6,698 nucleotides of DNA, taken from NCBI GenBank assembly GCA_003647375.1, contig QMMS01000244.1, forward strand, positions 1 to 6,698, given 5' to 3'. The notes under the pieces were generated by a model, which was not told the DNA's origin, did no database searches, and was given only the letters and a program-made list of their open reading frames with translations. Of this stretch, positions 1-4,654 are shown one piece after another (within the stretch, counting starts at the first letter, position 1; every line of letters starts with the position of its first letter). The stretch is from Deltaproteobacteria bacterium (GTDB taxonomy: Bacteria > Desulfobacterota > Desulfobacteria > Desulfobacterales > B30-G6). The position numbers and the translations under genes were made by a program.

Positions 1-37
1 AGGAATCATATTTGAATGAGATCGTTGGGAATGAAAT

Positions 38-64
38 CTAACAACATAATAAAACTAACAACAT
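38..64 (-). repeat. left terminal inverted repeat of the RIT-type element
   Basis: This stretch holds the 10-mer CTAACAACAT twice (38-47 and 55-64), separated by AATAAAA. The inner 18 bases (47-64), read on the minus strand, match the right end at 4304-4321 in 16 of 18 positions. The segment 41-56 is the exact reverse complement of 316-331. Paired short repeats of this kind are what tyrosine recombinases often bind at crossover sites, so this is the best candidate for the left recombination site. Confidence 0.7.
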
Positions 65-307
65 CACTCCAACTTATCACCAAAAAGTGATGTCTACAGG
101 TTTTTTAGCATATCACCACCGAAGACAATTTTAGGTGACCTGCATTTTTATGTTATCAGATGGAGCGTCGGCCAGACCGATTCTCCCTTTTTTGCAAAAT
201 TGTAAGAAAGATGTTATCTGCAACGGTGAGAATGGCAACTTTCAGAGTTGAACACGGTGTTATCGCAGGTTTTAGGGGGCCTGTTAAACCTGCACTTGTC
301 TCCATTT
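65..307. other. non-coding left leader of the element
   Basis: No open frame of note. It contains ACATCAC/GTGATGT arms (61-67 and 87-93), a terminator-like hairpin (162-193), three copies of the 7-mer TGTTATC (151-157, 212-218, 258-264) and an 8-bp hairpin (265-272 with 286-293). Related words beginning CAGGTTT occur at 97-108, 266-275 and, on the minus strand, near 281-293. This looks like a regulatory or recombinase-binding region, not a decayed gene. Confidence 0.45.
162..193 (+). terminator. rho-independent terminator candidate
   Basis: GGAG (162-165) pairs with CTCC (183-186). After one mismatch and one G-T pair, TCGG (168-171) pairs with CCGA (177-180) around the loop CCAGA. A C and six consecutive T residues (188-193) follow on the plus strand. 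It would stop transcription entering the element from the left. Confidence 0.55.
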
Positions 308-331
308 ATGTAGCCAGTTTTATTATGTTGT
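308..331 (+). repeat. internal third copy of the element end repeat
   Basis: ATGTAGCCAGTTTTATTA (308-325) matches the right end motif at 4304-4321 in 16 of 18 positions and the left end motif in 15 of 18. It continues with TGTTGT, so that 316-331 is a perfect 16-bp inverted copy of 41-56. Its orientation is the same as the right end. The similarity to the left end extends loosely to 344 (shared ATTCCC), making 27-344 a small unit with inverted ends of about 37 bp. Confidence 0.7.
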
Positions 332-365
332 GAGTTAATTCCCCATATAATTCCCTTTCTTCTTG

Positions 366-390
366 AAGGATTTGAAAAATCCTTTTAATT
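366..390 (+). terminator. hairpin with T-rich tail, terminator candidate
   Basis: AAGGATTT (366-373) and AAATCCTT (377-384) form a perfect 8-bp stem with a 3-base loop, followed by a T-rich tail (TTAATTCTTTT). The stem has few G-C pairs, so strength is uncertain. It is the second terminator-like structure on the plus strand ahead of the operon. Confidence 0.4.
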
Positions 391-436
391 CTTTTCATTC
401 CATCTTTTTTCACATTTAATTCCGACGCATAAAGGA

Positions 437-467
437 AAAGCCCGAAGGGCCAACTTCGGGCTTTAGA
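437..467. terminator. strong GC-rich hairpin, possibly bidirectional terminator
   Basis: AAAGCCCGAAG (437-447) and CTTCGGGCTTT (454-464) form a perfect 11-bp stem with the 6-base loop GGCCAA. Read on the minus strand, the stem is followed by a long T-rich tail (CTTTTCCTTT); on the plus strand the T run is short. It stands about 95 bases before the start of the first operon gene. GGGCTT in the 3' arm (458-463) can alternatively pair with AAGCCC (492-497) in the next hairpin. Confidence 0.5.
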
Positions 468-479
468 GCAAGAGCCACC

Positions 480-537
480 GCAAACAACCGGAAGCCCACA
501 GATAGATTCATACCTAACCCATCTTCCGGTGGTTTGC
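480..537 (+). promoter_or_regulatory. leader stem-loop just upstream of the first operon gene
   Basis: The arms at 480-494 (GCAAACAACCGGAAG) and 523-537 (CTTCCGGTGGTTTGC) pair over 15 positions with a single G-U pair, enclosing a 28-base loop. The 3' arm ends seven bases before the Shine-Dalgarno sequence GGAGG at 544-548 and contains a GTG (529-531) in frame with the gene. The position suggests control of translation or attenuation; no known riboswitch class is recognised. Confidence 0.45.
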
Positions 538-543
538 AAGGCC

Positions 544-549
544 GGAGGA
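544..549 (+). promoter_or_regulatory. ribosome binding site that decides the TTG start of the zinc-ribbon gene
   Basis: GGAGGA lies 9 bases before TTG at 559. The other in-frame candidate, GTG at 529, has no Shine-Dalgarno-like sequence and sits inside a hairpin arm. The frame is open upstream to 433 but has no ATG. Confidence 0.6.
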
Positions 550-558
550 ATCCCCGCT

Positions 559-945
559 TTGTTATCACTTCAAATTCAATGCCGATGGTGTGATGTGGCG
601 TTTTGCATTTGTCGGTGTTGCTTTCGTGGCCAGGCTTACTGTTCCGACGAGTGTCGCCTCTCCGGCAAACGGAAAAATCATTGCAAAGCCCAAAGAAAAT
701 ACCGGCAGACCGAAAAAGGTAAAAAAAATCACTGTGAAGCCGAAAACCGTCGTCGACACGGCTTGAGCAAAAAAAATCAAAAAAACATGGATGATCCATC
801 TTCAACAGTGCTGCCGGCATGGTGTATGAGGCAGGTTAAGACGGTAAAAAGACGCCTTTTGCATATGGGAACCACCGTTCGATGTCATTTCTGTGGATCT
901 CCCGGGCTTCTGGTAGAGTACTTTCCCCGTCGCGGCTATGATTAG
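559..945 (+). CDS. cysteine-rich putative zinc-binding protein, first gene of the recombinase operon
   Basis: This 128-aa protein resembles an unnamed family of small cysteine-rich proteins that I recall next to mobile-element genes in proteobacteria. Near the N-terminus it has C8-x2-C11, then C16, C18, C20, C21 and the segment FRGQAYCSDEC (C28, C32), which looks like one or two zinc knuckles. Residues 33-76 are very basic and probably helical, suiting nucleic-acid binding. A second CxxC (C109, C112) sits near the C-terminus, before FPRR. There is no signal peptide or membrane segment, so it should be cytoplasmic. The start chosen is TTG at 559 because of its ribosome site; GTG at 529 would give 138 aa. 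It ends 25 bases before the next gene. A role as DNA-binding accessory factor or regulator of the recombinases is inferred; the biochemical function is unknown. Confidence 0.7.
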   Translation: MLSLQIQCRWCDVAFCICRCCFRGQAYCSDECRLSGKRKNHCKAQRKYRQTEKGKKNHCEAENRRRHGLSKKNQKNMDDPSSTVLPAWCMRQVKTVKRRLLHMGTTVRCHFCGSPGLLVEYFPRRGYD

Positions 946-970
946 GATAACAAATTGAGGAGTGGCGGAC

Positions 971-1348
971 ATGATAAAGAAAAAAATTATCAATCCTGAA
1001 AGGATCAGAGGCATCGACGGGGGTTTTAGCTTCATCCCGCACCGTTTTCTTCTGGAAGGTTTTCTGTCGTCGTTAAATCAAGAGGAACTCTTGCTGTACC
1101 TTTTTCTCATTATAACTTCGGATCGAAACGGTCTTTCTTTTTACAGCTATGACATCATCTGCACCCTGCTGCAGTTCAACCTGGATGAATATATAGCATC
1201 ACGAGACAGTCTGATGGAAAAAGATCTGATCGCCTTTAACGGCACCCTTTTCCAGGTTCTTTCTTTACCGCGAAAACAACCGGACCGAATAAAAAATGAT
1301 CGGTCACCGGTTGAACAGCTTGTTCAACAAACCATGAAGGGCTTTTGA
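971..1348 (+). CDS. small winged-helix-like protein of the recombinase operon
   Basis: This 125-aa protein begins MIKKKIINPERIRGI. Residues 36-98 contain a hydrophobic helix (EELLLYLFLIITSD), then GLSFYSYDIICTLLQF, a further helix and a likely wing (LIAFNGTLFQVLSLP), an arrangement typical of helix-turn-helix replication-initiator or regulator folds. Related proteins are, from memory, found as hypothetical companions of mobile-element genes, often beside a cysteine-rich partner as here. ATG at 971 is preferred over GTG at 962 because AGGAG (958-962) lies 8 bases before it. The basic C-terminal tail (101-125) is probably disordered. The stop is one base before the ritA start, which implies translational coupling. 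The last codons carry a palindrome (1310-1328) that could be an operator. It may be a DNA-binding regulator or recombination directionality factor; neither is shown. Confidence 0.65.
   Translation: MIKKKIINPERIRGIDGGFSFIPHRFLLEGFLSSLNQEELLLYLFLIITSDRNGLSFYSYDIICTLLQFNLDEYIASRDSLMEKDLIAFNGTLFQVLSLPRKQPDRIKNDRSPVEQLVQQTMKGF
1310..1328. promoter_or_regulatory. 19-bp palindrome shortly upstream of ritA
   Basis: GTTGAACAGCTTGTTCAAC has perfect 8-bp arms around a 3-base centre. It lies 21 bases before the ritA ATG, inside the end of the winged-helix gene. The symmetry resembles an operator for a dimeric repressor, or a hairpin affecting ritA translation. No T run follows, so it is unlikely to be a terminator. 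Confidence 0.35.
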
Positions 1349-1349
1349 G

Positions 1350-2270
1350 ATGGGCGATAAAACCTTCGCCACCATTGAAAAGATCGAAGTACATCTGGAT
1401 CAAACGATTGAGGACTACCTTGTCTATCAATACAAAACCCATCAGACTTCTCACCGACAATTAAGACAGATCAGGACAGTCCTGACCGCCTTACATGCTT
1501 TTGTTGAAAAACATCATATCAAGCTTGGCTACCTCACCATCGAAACGCTCGATGCCTTCCTGGCCGAGTATTTGGTGAACTATAAAGAAAGCACGTGTTC
1601 GAATTACCGGAGCTGTTTACGAGGATTTTTGAACTATTTATTCCATGAAAGAAAACTGACGCCAATCAATCTGGCCCCGCTAATAGTTGGCGCCCCCCGG
1701 TTCTCCAAGGCAAAGCCGCCTTGTTTTTTACGACCGCATGAGTTGAGAAGACTGTTTGCCGGCTTAAAACTCTCTTCAGCAAGCGATCTCCGTACCTATG
1801 CCATGGTACATCTGGCATACACCCTGGGTCTACGCCCCTTAGAGATCAGTTCGTTGCGTCTGGATGACATCTTCTTCAAGGCAGCCGAACTTTGCATAAG
1901 AAGCAGAAAAAACAATGCCCCGGTCCGGCTGCCGGTTCCCGAAGACACCATCAAAGCCATTGCCGCCTATCTTGTCGGCGGTAGATCCCAAAGCAGCCAC
2001 AGGCACCTGTTCTTGACCCTTTATCCACCCTTTGGACCCATGTCGCAGAATACGGTATCCCAAGCCATCAACAGTTGCCTGAAAAAAATGGGTATCCAGT
2101 TAAGTGCCTACGGACTTCGGCATACTTATGCGCAAAATCTTCTCGAAGCAGGCCTGTCTCTTTATGAAATCAAGGAGATGATGGGACATGACAGTATCGA
2201 ATCTACAAAAAAGTATCTGCATGTGCATATAAAGCTTATGCGAGAGGTTCTTTTTGATGAAACCCTTTGA
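1350..2270 (+). CDS. ritA: RitA-like tyrosine recombinase, first of the trio
   Basis: A 306-aa site-specific recombinase (phage integrase/Xer family) that would cut and join DNA through a covalent 3'-phosphotyrosine. Residues about 15-105 form the SAM-like core-binding domain; about 125-300 form the catalytic domain. Catalytic residues visible are R162 in GLRPLEISSLR, K187 in the beta-hairpin SRKNN, R257 in YGLRHTYA, H280 in MMGH and the nucleophile Y289 in KKYLHV. The box II position that is normally His (HxxR) is Tyr254 here; such replacements occur in the family, and the other two members of the trio keep His. ATG at 1350 follows GAAGGG at a good distance and comes one base after the previous stop; the 3' end overlaps ritB by 14 bp. 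The family is certain; the RitA label rests on the trio context. Confidence 0.88.
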   Translation: MGDKTFATIEKIEVHLDQTIEDYLVYQYKTHQTSHRQLRQIRTVLTALHAFVEKHHIKLGYLTIETLDAFLAEYLVNYKESTCSNYRSCLRGFLNYLFHERKLTPINLAPLIVGAPRFSKAKPPCFLRPHELRRLFAGLKLSSASDLRTYAMVHLAYTLGLRPLEISSLRLDDIFFKAAELCIRSRKNNAPVRLPVPEDTIKAIAAYLVGGRSQSSHRHLFLTLYPPFGPMSQNTVSQAINSCLKKMGIQLSAYGLRHTYAQNLLEAGLSLYEIKEMMGHDSIESTKKYLHVHIKLMREVLFDETL

Positions 2271-3231
2271 AAGCTTTTTAGCAAAAGAGATAGAAAAATA
2301 CCTGCTGTATCGGCAGTCACTGGGTTTTGCACTGCATCCTGCGACCGATCGCCTAAGGGTATTTGACCGGTATCTTGCCATGCGAAAACCGGATCCCACT
2401 CCCTTGCCACCGTCATTTTTTCTTGAACTTCGTGCAGATCTTAAATTTGAATCCCGATCCGTCAACCACGTACTTTCTTCAACCCGGCTGTTCTTCCGAC
2501 ATCTGGTGAGAAAAGGGGTGTATGCGACAAACCCGGTCGAAGACATCCCCCGTTTGCCCAAAAATGAGATCATTCCTTTTTTATTCTCCGACGAACAAGT
2601 CGATCTTCTGCTGAGAACAATTTTAACGGGCATCCGTCACCATCAACGATACTTTTTTAAAGATCTCACCTGTTACATGATAATACTACTCATTGCCCGT
2701 TGCGGCATGAGGATATCAGAACCATTGAAAACGAAAGTTCATCACTATCGAGAAAAGGAAAAAACCCTATATATTGAAAAAACCAAATTTAAAAAGGATC
2801 GCCTGATACCGGTTCCCCTCTGTGCGGTTGTTGAACTTAAAAACTATCTGGCGGTACGAAAAGCCGTGCCTGAAAGTCAAAACAATCCATTTCTTTTTGC
2901 CGGCGTCAATCAAAAAGGGATCAGTGACAACAGAGTCCGCTACATCTTCCATCAGGCAGTCAAAGATATCGGCATGGATCAACCCAGGCAGGTTCTCGGC
3001 AATACCAACTTCAGCGCCCCCACTGTCCACAGCCTGAGACACAGCTTTGCCGTCAACACTTTAAAAGCGGTACAGACACGGGGAAAATCTCCCCAAAATG
3101 CCCTGCCGGTTCTGGCAACCTATATGGGACACGTCGAATACAAGTATACGGTTAAATACCTGAAAATGATCGATGCCGGTAAACGTAAACAGTTTTTTGA
3201 ATTTTCTGTTAAGCAGAGAGAAAAAAGATGA
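2257..3231 (+). CDS. ritB: RitB-like tyrosine recombinase, second of the trio
   Basis: A 324-aa tyrosine recombinase. The N-terminal core-binding domain covers roughly residues 5-95 and the catalytic domain 105-310. The full set is present: R152 in CGMRISEP, K177 in the hairpin KTKFKKDR, H258 and R261 in HSLRHSFA, H292 in YMGH and Y301 in VKYLKM. Between the box II Arg and the last His there is a somewhat longer segment (TLKAVQTRGKSPQNALP) than in its neighbours, so the last helices differ in spacing. ATG at 2257 is preferred to TTG at 2254, with GAGAGG at 2242-2247 as ribosome site. The start lies inside ritA and the stop overlaps the ritC start as ATGA, so the three proteins are probably made together and may act as a hetero-oligomer; that cooperation is inferred. 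Confidence 0.88.
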   Translation: MKPFESFLAKEIEKYLLYRQSLGFALHPATDRLRVFDRYLAMRKPDPTPLPPSFFLELRADLKFESRSVNHVLSSTRLFFRHLVRKGVYATNPVEDIPRLPKNEIIPFLFSDEQVDLLLRTILTGIRHHQRYFFKDLTCYMIILLIARCGMRISEPLKTKVHHYREKEKTLYIEKTKFKKDRLIPVPLCAVVELKNYLAVRKAVPESQNNPFLFAGVNQKGISDNRVRYIFHQAVKDIGMDQPRQVLGNTNFSAPTVHSLRHSFAVNTLKAVQTRGKSPQNALPVLATYMGHVEYKYTVKYLKMIDAGKRKQFFEFSVKQREKR

Positions 3232-4247
3232 ATCTCAGCACGCTTATCCATGAATTTTTTGATCATTATCTGCCACGCATAAAGGGCAGCAGCCAACAGA
3301 CCATCAGGACCTATCGCGATACCTATACCCTTTTGCTTCCTTTTGCGGCAAACTACCATGGCGTCAAGGTCAGATCGCTTAAGATCGGCCATCTCTCAAA
3401 TGATCTGATTCTTACCTTCCTCGATTATCTTGAAAAAGAACGCGGGAACAAAACGACAACCCGGAACCAGCGCCTGGCGGCCATCAAAGCAATGGCTAAA
3501 ATGATCCGCTTTATGCATCCTCAAAAAAGTGCACTGGCCGATAGAATCCTCGGCATACCCCAAAAACGCTTCCAGAAAAAGTTGATCGGCTTTTTGTATC
3601 CCAATGAAATGTTAAAGGTCTATGAAGCCGTTGACCTTAAAACATCCCAGGGCTTCCGGGACTATACGATCCTGAACCTGATCTATGACTCAGGCGCCAG
3701 GGCCAGTGAAATAGCAACTCTTGCCATTGACTTTTTTGACCCGGAATACAATGCGATGGCCATATTAGGAAAGGGCGATCAGTATCGGCAAATCGAACTT
3801 ATGCCGAAGACTGCCCAACTCATAAAGGTCTACCTTAAAAAATACCGTAAAACGCCAAACCTGCTATATCAGCGATATCTGTTCATCAATCAGCGGGGAA
3901 ATGTGTTTACCCGACACGGCATAAATCGTATTTGTAAAAAATATCTTCGCCAGGCATTCAGTCCCAAACGACTCAGAGATATCAATCCGGCCCATAGCCT
4001 CAGGCACTCCTGTGCCGTACGAATGCTCCTTGACAGCAAGCCGGTCAGTGAAATCAAAATACGTTTAGGGCATGAAAATATCCAATCCACGATGACATAT
4101 TTGCATATGGATTTGACCCGCAAACGCGATGTTCAAAATAAGTTCATCGCATATAGTGCCAAAGTAATCCAACAGGATCCAAAGATAGAAGACTTAATCG
4201 ACTGGGAAAACAAGCAGAATACACTGGCCTGGCTGGACTCTCTGTGA
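3228..4247 (+). CDS. ritC: RitC-like tyrosine recombinase, third of the trio
   Basis: A 339-aa tyrosine recombinase. Residues 1-100 are the SAM-like DNA-binding domain and 120-300 the catalytic domain. Catalytic residues are R158 in SGARASE, K182 in LGKGDQYR, H256 and R259 in HSLRHSCA, H282 in LGHENI and Y291 in TYLHMD, so the set is complete. A C-terminal extension of about 40 residues after the active tyrosine (ending in an acidic and aromatic stretch, DWENKQNTLAWLDSL) could mediate contacts between subunits, as C-terminal segments do in other members of the family. The ATG overlaps the ritB stop by 4 bp. The gene is the last of the operon and ends 56 bases before the right end repeat. Confidence 0.88.
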   Translation: MNLSTLIHEFFDHYLPRIKGSSQQTIRTYRDTYTLLLPFAANYHGVKVRSLKIGHLSNDLILTFLDYLEKERGNKTTTRNQRLAAIKAMAKMIRFMHPQKSALADRILGIPQKRFQKKLIGFLYPNEMLKVYEAVDLKTSQGFRDYTILNLIYDSGARASEIATLAIDFFDPEYNAMAILGKGDQYRQIELMPKTAQLIKVYLKKYRKTPNLLYQRYLFINQRGNVFTRHGINRICKKYLRQAFSPKRLRDINPAHSLRHSCAVRMLLDSKPVSEIKIRLGHENIQSTMTYLHMDLTRKRDVQNKFIAYSAKVIQQDPKIEDLIDWENKQNTLAWLDSL

Positions 4248-4274
4248 CTGCGCAGGGATCCAGCTTCAAGGCAA

Positions 4275-4292
4275 TCTAAAGGTTCCTTTAGA
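4275..4292 (+). terminator. weak hairpin after the recombinase operon
   Basis: TCTAAAGG and CCTTTAGA pair perfectly over 8 bp with only two bases between them. It lies 28 bases after the ritC stop and is followed by CCCTATTTATTATG, not a clean T run, so termination is possible but weakly supported. It could equally be part of the right recombination site. Confidence 0.3.
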
Positions 4293-4303
4293 CCCTATTT
4301 ATT

Positions 4304-4321
4304 ATGTTGACAGTTTTATTA
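4304..4321 (+). repeat. right terminal inverted repeat of the RIT-type element
   Basis: ATGTTGACAGTTTTATTA is the inverted counterpart of 47-64 (16 of 18) and a direct copy of 308-325 (16 of 18). TTTATT directly before it and TTTTATT within it repeat the spacing of the doubled motif seen at the left end. This is the best candidate for the right recombination site. Confidence 0.65.
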
Positions 4322-4640
4322 CTAATTTGTAAGATAGCTTATAACCAATTGTTTTTAAACATAATTCAAGTTTATCAGGACCGCCTTAAATATTGTACTA
4401 TATTCACTGGGTTAAGGCGACTCGCAACATAACTCCATGTATCTGAATTTTGGCCTTTTGCTGTAAGCAACGCACACCCAGTATTTAAACACCTTGACCG
4501 CTAAAACCGTGGTGTAAATTAATTGTAGCGAATCAATCGACTTATGGAACAAAGTGCTGGTGAGCATTTAGGATTGGTGAAAGGCCAACTAAAGATTATA
4601 GATACCACCAATATGCTCATAAATTTAAATGTGACTTCAG

Positions 4641-4647
4641 AGAGGAG
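4641..4647 (+). promoter_or_regulatory. ribosome binding site that decides the nadE start
   Basis: AGAGGAG lies 7 bases before ATG at 4655. The earlier in-frame ATG at 4544 has no such sequence, and the 37 codons between them do not resemble NAD synthases. Confidence 0.65.
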
Positions 4648-4654
4648 ATTGCTG

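Larger units (their letters stand above)
38..4321 (+). mobile_element. RIT-type (Recombinase In Trio) element with two accessory genes
   Basis: Three adjacent, overlapping tyrosine recombinase genes in one direction are the hallmark of RIT elements. Here they are preceded by a cysteine-rich gene and a helix-turn-helix-like gene in the same apparent operon. The unit is bracketed by an 18-bp motif in inverted orientation, at 47-64 (reading ATGTTGTTAGTTTTATTA on the minus strand) and at 4304-4321 (ATGTTGACAGTTTTATTA on the plus strand), 16 of 18 identical. All three recombinases are full length with nearly complete catalytic sets, so the element may be active. The exact termini are not settled: similarity at the left reaches out to about 27, and on the right a partly similar TTTGTAAGAT lies at 4325-4334. 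I could not see a target duplication. Trio and repeats are seen directly; the element name follows family knowledge; mobility is inferred. Confidence 0.75.
4248..4654. other. non-coding region with the element's right end and inverted repeats
   Basis: No convincing gene. It holds a small hairpin (4275-4292), the right end repeat (4304-4321), an 8-bp inverted repeat CGCCTTAA/TTAAGGCG (4382-4389 and 4412-4419) and a nested inverted pair (TTAAATA 4386-4392 with TATTTAA 4482-4488; ACTGGGT 4406-4412 with ACCCAGT 4476-4482). A weak promoter-like pair, TTGACC (4494-4499) and TAAATT (4515-4520), has only 15 bases between the boxes. The last 111 bases are open in the nadE frame but precede its likely start. 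Confidence 0.4.

Noticed and set aside
3..41. An open frame ending in TAA at 39-41 that could be the tail of a gene entering from the left.
   Set aside because: Only twelve codons are visible and none resembles a known family; the stop falls in the element's left repeat, so chance is as likely.
38..345. A CRISPR-like array from the repeated CTAACAACAT motif.
   Set aside because: Only two tandem copies with a 7-base spacer and one inverted copy exist; this fits recombination-site repeats, not a CRISPR array.
529..558. GTG start at 529 for the cysteine-rich gene.
   Set aside because: No ribosome site precedes it and it lies inside a hairpin arm; TTG at 559 has GGAGGA at a proper distance.
1..558. 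A tRNA gene or tRNA-derived attachment site at either element end.
   Set aside because: No cloverleaf or typical T-loop sequence could be found near 1-65 or 4304-4400.
416..1042. Several minus-strand open frames of 68-134 codons opposite the cysteine-rich and winged-helix genes.
   Set aside because: They have no recognisable domains or ribosome sites and are explained as shadows of the plus-strand genes.
1350..4247. A Tn554-type transposon (TnpA, TnpB, TnpC).
   Set aside because: In Tn554 the third protein is not a tyrosine recombinase, whereas all three genes here show the tyrosine recombinase catalytic pattern, fitting RIT.
4494..4520. A promoter for nadE from TTGACC and TAAATT.
   Set aside because: The spacing is 15 bases and the -10 match is weak; kept only as a remark in the non-coding region.
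4544..4654. A 37-residue N-terminal extension of NadE from ATG 4544.
   Set aside because: It lacks a ribosome site and does not look like NadE sequence; ATG 4655 follows AGAGGAG. It is open by chance or is leader.
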